Both the position numbers and the translations under genes were made by a program. A DNA stretch of 64,000 nt from assembly GCF_004167665.1 (NCBI RefSeq), contig NZ_SEWE01000014.1, positions 1-64,000 on the forward strand. Direction: 5' to 3'. Shown piece by piece: positions 45,693 to 53,604 of this stretch. A model generated the notes under the pieces. That model saw only the letters and a list, made by a program, of their open reading frames with translations, made no database searches and was not told the origin of the DNA. Positions within the stretch are counted from its first letter, which is position 1; each line of letters opens with the position of its first letter. This DNA is from Hymenobacter persicinus. GTDB lineage: Bacteria; Bacteroidota; Bacteroidia; Cytophagales; Hymenobacteraceae.

Positions 45693-46685
45693 TTAGTTGA
45701 GCTGCAATTGGGCCAGGGCCTTGTTGATGAAGTCGATTTCCTCGGCGGCCAGCTTCACCTCAATGGCGCGGGCATTCTGCACGGCCTGCTCGGCATTGCG
45801 GGCCCCCACTAGGGCCACCGTGATGCCGGGCTGAGCCAGCGTCCAGCGGATGACGAGCTGGGACAAGCTGGCATTTTTGCTTTCGGCCATGGGCTGGAGC
45901 TTGGCCAGGAAGGCATTCACCCGGGTGATGTTGTCGGCCGTGAACAGGCGGTTGGTGGCGCGCAGGTCGGAGGCGTCGAAGTGCTGGCCGGGCCGAAACT
46001 TGCCGGTCAGCAAACCTAGCTGCATCGGGCTGTAGGCCAGAATGGCCTTGTTGTGCTCAAGGCAGTAGGGGACCAGGTCCTGCTCAATGTCGCGGCGCAG
46101 CATGCTGTAGGGCACTTGGTTGGAGGCCAGCGGCACGGTCTGCTCGGCTTCGCGCATCTGGTCCACCGAGTAGTTGCTCACGCCCACGGCCCGCACTTTG
46201 CCCTGTTCCACGAGACGTTGCACGGCTTCCATCGTGTCGGGGATGGGAGTGGTTTTGTCGGGCCAGTGAATCTGGTACAGGTCGATGTAGTCGGTGCCCA
46301 GGCGGCGGAGACTGTCTTCGCATTCTTTGATGATGCTGGCCGGGGCGGCGTACTTGTACACGTCGAGGTCGTGGCCGCTGTTGTCCTTGGTTTTCATGGC
46401 GAAGTCGCCCTGGGCCAAGTCCCAGCGCATACCGAATTTGGTAAGCACCTGCACCTTGTCGCGGGGCAGGCTCTTGATGGCTTCCCCCACGATTTCCTCG
46501 CTCAGGCCCTGCCCGTAAATCGGGGCCGTGTCGATGGACGTAACGCCCAGGTCGTAAGAGGCGTGAATGGCGCCCACGGCGTCGTTTTGTTCGGTGCCGC
46601 CCCACATCCAGCCTCCGGCGGCCCAGCTGCCGAAGGTGATGGCCGAGGCCGTGACGGAGGAGTCGCCTAGTTGCTTGTATTCCAT
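45693..46685 (-). CDS. Aldo/keto reductase
   Basis: 330 aa from MEYKQLGDSSVTASAITFGS; the 40-codon upstream extension is rejected. The AKR tetrad is seen: Asp and Tyr in SIDTAPIYGQGLSEE, Lys in VLTKFGMRWD, His in LYQIHWPDKTT. NADPH-binding end: ALVGARNAEQ. It belongs to the broad general-stress/YhdN-like group reducing aldehydes and ketones; the substrate cannot be told from sequence. Cytosolic, single-gene unit. Confidence 0.92.
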   Translation of the reverse strand: MEYKQLGDSSVTASAITFGSWAAGGWMWGGTEQNDAVGAIHASYDLGVTSIDTAPIYGQGLSEEIVGEAIKSLPRDKVQVLTKFGMRWDLAQGDFAMKTKDNSGHDLDVYKYAAPASIIKECEDSLRRLGTDYIDLYQIHWPDKTTPIPDTMEAVQRLVEQGKVRAVGVSNYSVDQMREAEQTVPLASNQVPYSMLRRDIEQDLVPYCLEHNKAILAYSPMQLGLLTGKFRPGQHFDASDLRATNRLFTADNITRVNAFLAKLQPMAESKNASLSQLVIRWTLAQPGITVALVGARNAEQAVQNARAIEVKLAAEEIDFINKALAQLQLN

Positions 46686-46805
46686 AAAAGAGATGATTCT
46701 GACGAAGTAAATGCCGACCGGCGGGCCGGCCGTGGTAAGCCGGTACAACCAGCCCGACGGGCAAAGGTTGGCTGCTGGGCCCGGGTTGGCGCCGCCGGGG
46801 CGCAT

Positions 46806-46836
46806 AAAAAACGCCGGACCAGGGTCCGGCGTTTTT
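46806..46836 (-). terminator. Terminator of Thr-Ser-Gly repeat gene
   Basis: AAAAACGCCGGAC, two bases, GGTCCGGCGTTTTT, 33 bp after the leftward stop codon. Same stem type as the terminator at 45636. Confidence 0.85.
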
Positions 46837-46868
46837 GCAAGGGGAAGAAGCTTGGGTCTGAGCCCGGC

Positions 46869-47387
46869 TTAGCGCGTGGTGCTGCCGCTGGTCGAGCCCG
46901 AGGTCATGGTGCCGGACCGGGAGCCGCTGGTCATGCTGCCTGAGCGGGTGCCTTTCGCCTTCGATTTCATCTTGGTGCCCGAGCCCGAAGTGGTGCGGCC
47001 GCTGCCGCTGGTCATGCTGCCCGAACGGCCGCTGGTCGTGCCGTAGGTGGTGGAACCCGAAGTGGTACCGGAATTCATGGAGCCCGAGGTAGTGCCCGAG
47101 GTCATCGTGCCGGTGGTGGTGCCGGAAGTCATCGTGCCCGAGGTTGTCCCGGAGGTCGTGGTGCCCGAGGTCATCGTGCCCGAAGTTGTGCCGGAAGTCA
47201 TCGTACCGCTGGTCGTGCCCGAGGTCATGGAACCGGACGTGGAACCACTGGTGGTGCCGTAGGTGGTGGTGCCCGAGGTGGTACCGGCCGTCATGGAGCC
47301 GGTAGTAGTGCCGGCGGTAGTGGTCTGAGCTTTAGCGGTCGAAAGGCCCGCAACTAACAGGGCGAGAGCAATCAAAGTACGTTTCAT
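46869..47387 (-). CDS. Secreted Thr-Ser-Gly-Thr repeat protein
   Basis: 172 aa from MKRTLIALALLVAGLSTAKA, a clear signal peptide; the 79-codon upstream extension is rejected. The mature protein is almost only Thr, Ser, Gly and Met: at least a dozen irregular units like SGTMTSGTT, with TYGTTSG variants near both ends. Near residue 135 a basic patch (GTKMKSKAKGTRS) interrupts it. Charge is positive and there is no hydrophobic core, so it is probably an extended, possibly O-glycosylated surface or matrix protein. No family known to me. Confidence 0.75.
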   Translation of the reverse strand: MKRTLIALALLVAGLSTAKAQTTTAGTTTGSMTAGTTSGTTTYGTTSGSTSGSMTSGTTSGTMTSGTTSGTMTSGTTTSGTTSGTMTSGTTTGTMTSGTTSGSMNSGTTSGSTTYGTTSGRSGSMTSGSGRTTSGSGTKMKSKAKGTRSGSMTSGSRSGTMTSGSTSGSTTR

Positions 47388-47678
47388 GGGGATGGGTGTT
47401 GGGTTGGGGAACGTCGGCTTGTTAGAAAAGCGCAACAGCAAGTGGTTTTCTATCAAAGCTTTACGCGGCTGTTGGATAGGATGTTCCAAATAAAATTCCG
47501 GCTTTTTCCCAGGCAGGCTGATAAGCTGGGCACTAGCTGGGACCCGATTTGCACCGGATAAGTCCCTAAAGCGCTGGTGCCGCGCATGCTGCGGCCAGTG
47601 CTGGGCGGTGGCTCTAATGGGCATCTTTTTGAGTAGATTCGTGTTGGCCCCTCACCACTTATTCTCTGATCCGGCATT

Positions 47679-48134
47679 ATGAAGAAAGTCCCGCTCGTTT
47701 TCCTGGCTGCCGTGGGCAGCGCATTAGCCGGCAGCAGCTTACCCGCCCGGGCCGGCAACGGCGGCGGCACCTCGTCGGTGACGGTGGTAGTATCGGAGCT
47801 GGTTTCGACCCGGGCGGCCGTGAAGCTGTACTTCTACAACGTGCGCGACACGTTTTTGCAGCACGGTGGCTACGCCTTTATGCGGGTGGTGCGCCCCGGC
47901 GGCCAAAGTCAGATTCAGCTGCCCGTGGACTTGCCCAATGGGGAGTGGGCCGTGGCCATCACCCAGGACACGAACAACAACGACAAGCTCGACAAGAACT
48001 TCCTGGGCATCCCGACCGAGCCCTACGCGTTTTCCAACAACATCCGGCCCACCGTCAGCGCCCCCGACTTCAACCAGTGCAAGTTTCTGGTCAGCGGCTC
48101 GGGCAAGGTGGTTTCCATCGTGCTGAAAAAGTAG
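47679..48134 (+). CDS. DUF2141 secreted protein
   Basis: 151 aa. Signal peptide MKKVPLVFLAAVGSALAG to about residue 25 (PARAG). The body has the DUF2141 pattern: KLYFYNVRDTFL, VDLPNGEWAVAITQDTNNND with the D-N-N-N-D-K-L-D loop, FLGIPTEPYAFSNN, and ending SIVLKK. Members are small periplasmic or secreted beta-sandwich proteins of unknown function. Confidence 0.88.
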   Translation: MKKVPLVFLAAVGSALAGSSLPARAGNGGGTSSVTVVVSELVSTRAAVKLYFYNVRDTFLQHGGYAFMRVVRPGGQSQIQLPVDLPNGEWAVAITQDTNNNDKLDKNFLGIPTEPYAFSNNIRPTVSAPDFNQCKFLVSGSGKVVSIVLKK

Positions 48135-48196
48135 CGGGCCGGCCGCGCAGGATACTAATCCCCGACTTGGTGCCTTTCCTTACTCGAATTCTCTGA

Positions 48197-48228
48197 AGCG
48201 TTCTGGCCATAAGCCAGAGCGCTTTTTT
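48197..48228 (+). terminator. Terminator of DUF2141 gene
   Basis: AGCGTTCTGGC, loop CATAA, GCCAGAGCGCT followed by TTTTT. Confidence 0.8.
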
Positions 48229-48266
48229 GGGTAGTGTTGGTGGAGTTTTTTGGAAAATAGAAGTTG

Positions 48267-48297
48267 TAACACGTTGCGGAGCGCAGAGCTCGTGTTA
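48267..48297. repeat. Short inverted repeat
   Basis: TAACACG and CGTGTTA, 17 bases apart, around GC-rich sequence with AGCGCAGAGCT. It lies between the DUF2141 terminator and the converging lipoprotein gene; could be that gene's terminator, although no T-run follows on the leftward strand. Confidence 0.3.
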
Positions 48298-48335
48298 GTG
48301 TAAACGACCGTTTCCGTGAATTGTCTGAACTGTCA

Positions 48336-49019
48336 CTAGTGCAGATGAATTATCTGCTGCAACTGATTGGAATGTTCGACAAAGGGCTTTCCATCAATGT
48401 GCAGGTTTCCGATGATATCACTCAGCAAACTACCGGAATAGGCGTTCAGACGATCTTGGGCCAGCAGGATGCGGAACTGGTACACGTTGTGGTCGTCCAC
48501 GTACACCAAACAGTACCCCTGGTAGGGTTTCTCCTGCACCCGCAGGGTCGTATACCGCTCCACTGCAAAGTCGTTCGGGAACACTAGGTGATTCAACGTA
48601 TCGGACTCTACCGCATCGAAGCGGGAAAATTTTGATGTGGCCAGGCGCCGTGCCAGGGCCAAGTAATCTAGAGAGGGACTATTCTTTGCCAAGCGGGTAA
48701 AGGTGACCCGTTCAGTACTGTCGTGGCTATCGAGTGGAACAAGGACTAACTCTTGGCCGTCGTCTTCTATGTGGGACTTCCACTTAGGCGGGACGCAGAT
48801 GATTTCCCTTCCTGCCTCAAACACGGCCCAGTTGGCTAACTCCGGACTAATCTCTCGTTCAAAGTGAGCGGACGTAACCTCTACTGTATCAACAGGCATC
48901 GGCGCAGCAGCTTGCCGTTGTTCTTCGCTAAGGGTTGGGCCACATTGCGTACAAATAGCAAGCAAAAAGCAGGGTAACAGAATACGAAGACGCGAGTGAG
49001 TGCGGAGAAGATAGTTCAT
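48336..49019 (-). CDS. Hypothetical lipoprotein, lower GC
   Basis: 227 aa. Signal peptide with lipobox-like LLAICTQC (Cys26). The mature part (FEREISPELANWAVFEAG, LVPLDSHDSTERVTFTRLA, VYQFRILLAQDRL) is a mixed alpha/beta sequence without a motif I recognise. Base composition is visibly lower in GC than the flanking genes, and codon use is less biased, suggesting a recently gained gene. No neighbour clearly related. Confidence 0.7.
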   Translation of the reverse strand: MNYLLRTHSRLRILLPCFLLAICTQCGPTLSEEQRQAAAPMPVDTVEVTSAHFEREISPELANWAVFEAGREIICVPPKWKSHIEDDGQELVLVPLDSHDSTERVTFTRLAKNSPSLDYLALARRLATSKFSRFDAVESDTLNHLVFPNDFAVERYTTLRVQEKPYQGYCLVYVDDHNVYQFRILLAQDRLNAYSGSLLSDIIGNLHIDGKPFVEHSNQLQQIIHLH

Positions 49020-49268
49020 GTGAGCAAAGCGGAACCTGTTCCCTAAGGTCCGTTAAAGTAAGGCTCCTTCTCCTAAACCGCTGCCGGTGCCCGCCTACTG
49101 GCCTGGCAAAGCGGTGCTACGGACCAGATTGAGTTCCCGAAACTCAGCTTTGGACGCGTTTCGGGAACTGTGTGCTTCTCGCAAGATCTGGGTAAGGAAA
49201 AGCTTGGGGTCGGGGCTTTTGCTTTCCAGCCCGGGACCGGGTTTCTTGCGGCGTCCCAACCCCTTGCC

Positions 49269-52142
49269 ATGCGCCACTTTCTGCTGCCGGCCGCTCTGAG
49301 CCTGTTTGCCCCGCTTGTTGTTTCGGCCCAAACCCTGCCCATCCTGGAGCAGAACCCGCCCGCGCTGCGCTGGCAGCAGGTGCGCGCCCCGCACTTCCGG
49401 GTGCTCTACCCGCAGGGGCTCGACTCGGCAGCCCAGCGCACGGCCCGGCGGCTGGAGCAGGTGCACGGCCCCGGCACGGCCACGCTGGGCGTGGTGCCGC
49501 CGCCCATCAGCATCGTGCTCCAGAACCAGACCACGGTCAGCAACGCCTTTGTCACGTTTCTGCCCCGGCACGCCGAGTTTTTTACCACGCCCCAGCAGGG
49601 CATGGGCCTGGGCACCGTCGACTGGCTCGACGGGCTCGTGCTGCACGAGTACCGGCACGTGGGGCAGTTCGACAAGGCGCGCCAGGGCATCGGGCGGGTA
49701 CTGCACCCGCTGCTCGGCGACGGGGGCCTGGGCGTGGCGGCGGTGGGCGTGCCGCAGTGGTTTTTCGAGGGCGACGCGGTGGGCAACGAAACCGCGCTGA
49801 GTCGCAGCGGCCGGGGCCGGATTCCGAGTTTCGGCGTGGGCTTGCGCGCGAACCGCCTCGGCGGCCGCCACTACAACTACCAGCAGGCCGTCAACGGCTC
49901 CCTGCGCGACAACGTGCCCGACTGGTACGTGCTGGGCTACTTCATGACGTCCTACCTGAAAAACCACTACGGCCCGGCCGTCTGGAGCCGGGTGCTGGAC
50001 CGCTACTACCGGTTCCCGTTCTACCCGTTCTCCTTTTCCGACGGCATCCGGCGCACCACCGGCCTGACCGTGGAGCAGCTCTACGCCCGCACCATGGCCG
50101 ACCTCGACTCGACCTGGCAGGCGCGGCAGCAAAGCCTGCAAGCTACCCCCGGCCGCGACTTTGCGGTGCAGCCCGAGCAGCAGGGCAAACGGCCAGTCTT
50201 CACCGAGTACCGCTACCCGCAGTACGTCGACGATAGCACCGTGGTAGCCATGAAAACCGGCCTCGGCGACATTGCCCAGCTCGTGCTGCTGCGTCGCCAC
50301 GGGGCCGAGCAACAGCTGTTTGTGCAGGGGCTGGTCAATAGTCCCGAGCTGCTGTCGGTGGGTGGGGGCAAGGTGGTCTGGCCCGAATTTCGGCCCGACG
50401 CGCGCTGGGGGCAGCGGGTATATTCCGAGCTGCGGGTTCTGGACGTGCGTACCGGCCAGCTTACCCACCTGAAGCGCCGCCGCTACGCCGCCGCGGCCCT
50501 GAGCACCGACGGCCGCCGCCTCGTGGCCGTGCAGACCGACTCGTCCTACCACCACGCCCTGGTGGTGCTCGATGCCGCCACCGGCGCGGTGCAGCAGACC
50601 CTGCCCAACCCGCGCAACGACTTCTACACCCAGCCCCGCTGGACCGCCGACGGCCGCCTGGCCGTGGTCACGCTTAGCCGGGCCGGCAAAACCATCGAAC
50701 TGCTCGACCCCGCCACCGGCGCGGCCCAGGCGCTGCTGCCGGTGGCCAACGTGAACCTGACCAACCCCCAGCCCTGGCAGGACTACGTGCTCTACAACTC
50801 GCCCCAGTCGGGTATCGACAACGTGTACGCGGTGCAAATCAGCTCGGGCCGCACATTTCAGGTCACGTCGCGGCCCCTGGGCGCCTACCACGCCGCCGTA
50901 GCCCCCGACGGCCGCCACTTGGCCTTCCACGAGTTCCGGGCTGAGGGCTCCCGGGTAGTGGAAATGCCGCTGGACCCCGCCACCTGGCTACCCGTGCCCG
51001 CCACGACCACCGACACCCAGGGCACCTACGCCGCCGCGCTCAGCGCCCAGGAGCCCGGCGCCCCCGTGGTGCAGCCCCTGCTAGTCGCCCCCGACCCGGG
51101 CGCGCCCTACCCCGTGCAGCGCTACTCGCCCCTGAAGCACGCGTTTAATGTGTTCAGCTACGGCCTGATCCAGAGCCCGACCGGCAACGGGCTGAGCGTG
51201 GGCGTCCGCTCCCAGGATCTGCTCAGCACCACCCAGGCCGTGGTGGGTCTGGGCTACGACCAGACCGAGCGCACGGCCAACGTGTTCGGGGGCCTGAGCT
51301 ACCAGGGCCGCTATCCGGTGCTGGACGCCAGCGTGGAGTACGGCGGCCGCGACGCCAGTATCCTGACTTCCCAGGGCAACCTGCGCGACCAGTGGACCTA
51401 CACCCGCCTGAGTACCGGGCTGCGTCTGCCGCTCACGCTTACCCGCTCCAGGTACCTCGAAGCCCTGACCCTGGGCGCTTACTACCTCCACGATCAGGTG
51501 CAGGGCTACGACCTGCCGGTCCGCTACCTCACCGAGGTAGGCCCGAGCTCCCCGCTCAACGGGGTGCAGACCACCCTTAGCTACGCCCGCCAGCTCAAGC
51601 AGAGTGCCCGCGACGTGGCTCCGCGCTGGGGCCAGAGCCTGCTCGTGACCTGGCGCACCACGCCCTTCGGCGCCGGCCTCGACGCGGCCCAGCTCGGCGC
51701 CCAGGCCAGCCTCTACGTACCTGGCCTCGGCAAGCACCAGGCCCTGCGGGTGCGCGGGGGCTACCAGCGCCAGCAGCAGCGCGAGTACCGGTTTGGAGCG
51801 GCCGTGTCGTTTCCGCGGGGGGAGGGCTACGTGAGCTTCGACCGGCTGCGCGCCGCCAGCGTCGACTACTACCTGCCCCTGGCCTACACCCACTGGACCC
51901 TGGGCCGGGTGCTCTACATTCAGCGGCTGCGGGCCACGGGCTTCGTCGACCTAGCCCACGGTGAAAGCACCATCAGCGGCGTGGTGCGCACCCGCAACTA
52001 CCGCAACCTGGGCCTCGATGCCAACGTGCTCTTCAACGTACTGCACCTGCGCACGCCCCTCGAAACCGGCCTGCGCTTTGTCTACAATACCTACACCCAG
52101 AGCTTCGTGGTGGAGCCGCTGGTGCTCAACATCCGCCTCTGA
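49269..52142 (+). CDS. Gluzincin-like protease with propeller and outer-membrane barrel
   Basis: 957 aa from MRHFLLPAALSLFAPLVVSA, a signal peptide. Residues 120-170 hold HEYRH (126-130) and, 37 residues on, FFEGDA with Glu168, the HExxH...E pattern of gluzincins; HExxH is complete. About 250-560 has repeated strands of PD40/TolB-like propeller type (TEYRYPQYVDDSTVVAM, WTADGRLAVVTLSRAG). The last 350 residues alternate amphipathic strands and end VEPLVLNIRL, like an outer-membrane barrel. Probably a surface-facing or periplasm-facing protease anchored in the outer membrane. Confidence 0.82.
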   Translation: MRHFLLPAALSLFAPLVVSAQTLPILEQNPPALRWQQVRAPHFRVLYPQGLDSAAQRTARRLEQVHGPGTATLGVVPPPISIVLQNQTTVSNAFVTFLPRHAEFFTTPQQGMGLGTVDWLDGLVLHEYRHVGQFDKARQGIGRVLHPLLGDGGLGVAAVGVPQWFFEGDAVGNETALSRSGRGRIPSFGVGLRANRLGGRHYNYQQAVNGSLRDNVPDWYVLGYFMTSYLKNHYGPAVWSRVLDRYYRFPFYPFSFSDGIRRTTGLTVEQLYARTMADLDSTWQARQQSLQATPGRDFAVQPEQQGKRPVFTEYRYPQYVDDSTVVAMKTGLGDIAQLVLLRRHGAEQQLFVQGLVNSPELLSVGGGKVVWPEFRPDARWGQRVYSELRVLDVRTGQLTHLKRRRYAAAALSTDGRRLVAVQTDSSYHHALVVLDAATGAVQQTLPNPRNDFYTQPRWTADGRLAVVTLSRAGKTIELLDPATGAAQALLPVANVNLTNPQPWQDYVLYNSPQSGIDNVYAVQISSGRTFQVTSRPLGAYHAAVAPDGRHLAFHEFRAEGSRVVEMPLDPATWLPVPATTTDTQGTYAAALSAQEPGAPVVQPLLVAPDPGAPYPVQRYSPLKHAFNVFSYGLIQSPTGNGLSVGVRSQDLLSTTQAVVGLGYDQTERTANVFGGLSYQGRYPVLDASVEYGGRDASILTSQGNLRDQWTYTRLSTGLRLPLTLTRSRYLEALTLGAYYLHDQVQGYDLPVRYLTEVGPSSPLNGVQTTLSYARQLKQSARDVAPRWGQSLLVTWRTTPFGAGLDAAQLGAQASLYVPGLGKHQALRVRGGYQRQQQREYRFGAAVSFPRGEGYVSFDRLRAASVDYYLPLAYTHWTLGRVLYIQRLRATGFVDLAHGESTISGVVRTRNYRNLGLDANVLFNVLHLRTPLETGLRFVYNTYTQSFVVEPLVLNIRL

Positions 52143-52163
52143 ACTGATGAGCGGGGCCTAATT

Positions 52164-52658
52164 TTACCGGCCGGGCAGCTTGCGGAAGGGGTGGGCGCCC
52201 AGGGCCAGCCGCTCGGCTATTTCCACGGCCCGGCGGGCCCGGGTGCCGGCCTGCTTGGCGGTGCTGACGTGGTAAGCAATACCCCGGCGGTGACTAGGCG
52301 AGTACGCCGCAAAGGCCGCGGCGGCTTCGGGCCAGGCCGCCAGGGCTTCGGCCAGCTCCTCGGGCAGGTCCACGTGGTCGGGGTCCGGGTCGGGTGCCAG
52401 ACTGACGTGCACCCGCTGGCCGAGCTGCACGCCGGCGGCCTGGCACAGGTCCTTGTTGACCATCAGGTACCGTTCCCCGGTGCCCAGGGGTAGCAGCCCG
52501 AGCCGGATGGGGTGGCCATTGAGCGTGCCCGTCACGCGGCGCAGGCTTTTGCCGCCCAGGGCCTCCGTCACCGCCAGGGGCACGATGATAATCTGGGTGG
52601 GCATGAAGCTGGGGCCGCCGGGTTCGAGCAGGCCCTCAAAATGGTAGGCAGTTTTCAT
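52164..52658 (-). CDS. DUF1905/YdeI-like protein
   Basis: 164 aa from MKTAYHFEGLLEPGG; a form 13 codons longer is possible but less likely. An N-terminal beta-barrel DUF1905 part (IIIVPLAVTEALGGKSL... GTLNGHPIRLGLLPLG... YLMVNKDLCQAAGVQLGQRV) and a C-terminal helical OmpD-associated YdeI part (LPEELAEALAAWPEAAAAF, SPSHRRGIAYHVSTAKQAGTR). Family of cytosolic proteins with a reported link to bacteriocin or peptide resistance in other species; role here unknown. Confidence 0.85.
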   Translation of the reverse strand: MKTAYHFEGLLEPGGPSFMPTQIIIVPLAVTEALGGKSLRRVTGTLNGHPIRLGLLPLGTGERYLMVNKDLCQAAGVQLGQRVHVSLAPDPDPDHVDLPEELAEALAAWPEAAAAFAAYSPSHRRGIAYHVSTAKQAGTRARRAVEIAERLALGAHPFRKLPGR

Positions 52659-52759
52659 AGCAGGCTCTAAGCTAGGCAAAGCCGGCCCCCGCCGCAACCC
52701 AGAAACCTTTCCGCCGGCCTTGGGCTTATACAGCCTGAACTTCCCAACATTTGCAGAAT

Positions 52760-53461
52760 ATGAAAGTAGAAATCTGGTCCGATATCATGTGCCCGTTTTG
52801 CTATATCGGCAAGCGCCGCTTCGAGGAAGCCCTGGCCCATTTCCCCCAGGCCGACCAGGTGCAGGTGCAGTGGCGCAGCTTTGAGCTGGACCCCAACATG
52901 CAAACCAACCCCAACCAGACCATCCACGAGCTGCTGGCTGAGCGCAAAGGAATGAGCGTGGAGCAGGGCCGGCAGATGAACACCCAGATGGCCCAGCACG
53001 CTACCACCGTAGGACTGGAGTTCAACTTCGACAAGACGATTCCCGCCAACACCTTCAACGCCCACCGCCTGATTCATCTCGCCGCCGCCCACGACCGGCA
53101 GGATGCCATGAAGGAGCGGATTTTCCGGGCCTATTTCACCGAGGGCCAGAACATTGACGACCCGGCCACCCTCCGGGCCCTGGCCGCCGAAATAGGGCTG
53201 CCCGCCGCCGAAGTCGAGCAGCTGCTGGCCTCGGATGCCTACGCCCAGGAAGTACGCCACGACGAGTACCAGGCCCGGCAGATTGGCGTGCGCGGGGTGC
53301 CCTATTTCGTCTTTGCCGACAAGTACGCCGTGTCGGGCGCCCAGCCCAGTGAGCTGTTTCAGGAGGTCCTGGAGAAAGTGTGGGAGGAAGCCCGCCCTAC
53401 GCCCGTGCAGCTGGCCGGGGCCGACGGCGCCGCCTGTGGCCTCGACGGCAGCAACTGCTAA
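52760..53461 (+). CDS. DsbA-family oxidoreductase, FrnE-like
   Basis: 233 aa from MKVEIWSDIMCPFCYIGK; the TTG three codons earlier is not needed. Thioredoxin fold with active site CPFC (11-14), a helical insertion (about 65-165), and cis-Pro loop GVRGVPYFVF. No signal peptide, so it acts in the cytoplasm like FrnE-type disulphide isomerases. Two Cys near the end (ACGLDGSNC) may form a further redox pair. Followed by a strong terminator. Confidence 0.92.
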   Translation: MKVEIWSDIMCPFCYIGKRRFEEALAHFPQADQVQVQWRSFELDPNMQTNPNQTIHELLAERKGMSVEQGRQMNTQMAQHATTVGLEFNFDKTIPANTFNAHRLIHLAAAHDRQDAMKERIFRAYFTEGQNIDDPATLRALAAEIGLPAAEVEQLLASDAYAQEVRHDEYQARQIGVRGVPYFVFADKYAVSGAQPSELFQEVLEKVWEEARPTPVQLAGADGAACGLDGSNC

Positions 53462-53482
53462 CGCTGCCCCTGCGTTTTTTCG

Positions 53483-53518
53483 AAAGCCCGCCGGCCCTTT
53501 GGGAGCCGGCGGGCTTTT
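53483..53518 (+). terminator. Terminator of DsbA-family gene
   Basis: AAAGCCCGCCGGC, loop of nine bases, GCCGGCGGGCTTTT. Confidence 0.88.
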
Positions 53519-53604
53519 GTCGTTTGGGCGGTCCACGCGCGGCTTTGCGCCGACAGAATTGTGCTATACTTGCTTGCTGATCTATTATTCTGCGACGGTC
53601 CATT

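Noticed and set aside
47047..47262. Small frame encoding VPEV repeats
   Set aside because: Antisense shadow of the Thr-Ser-Gly repeats; no signal peptide or ribosome binding site.
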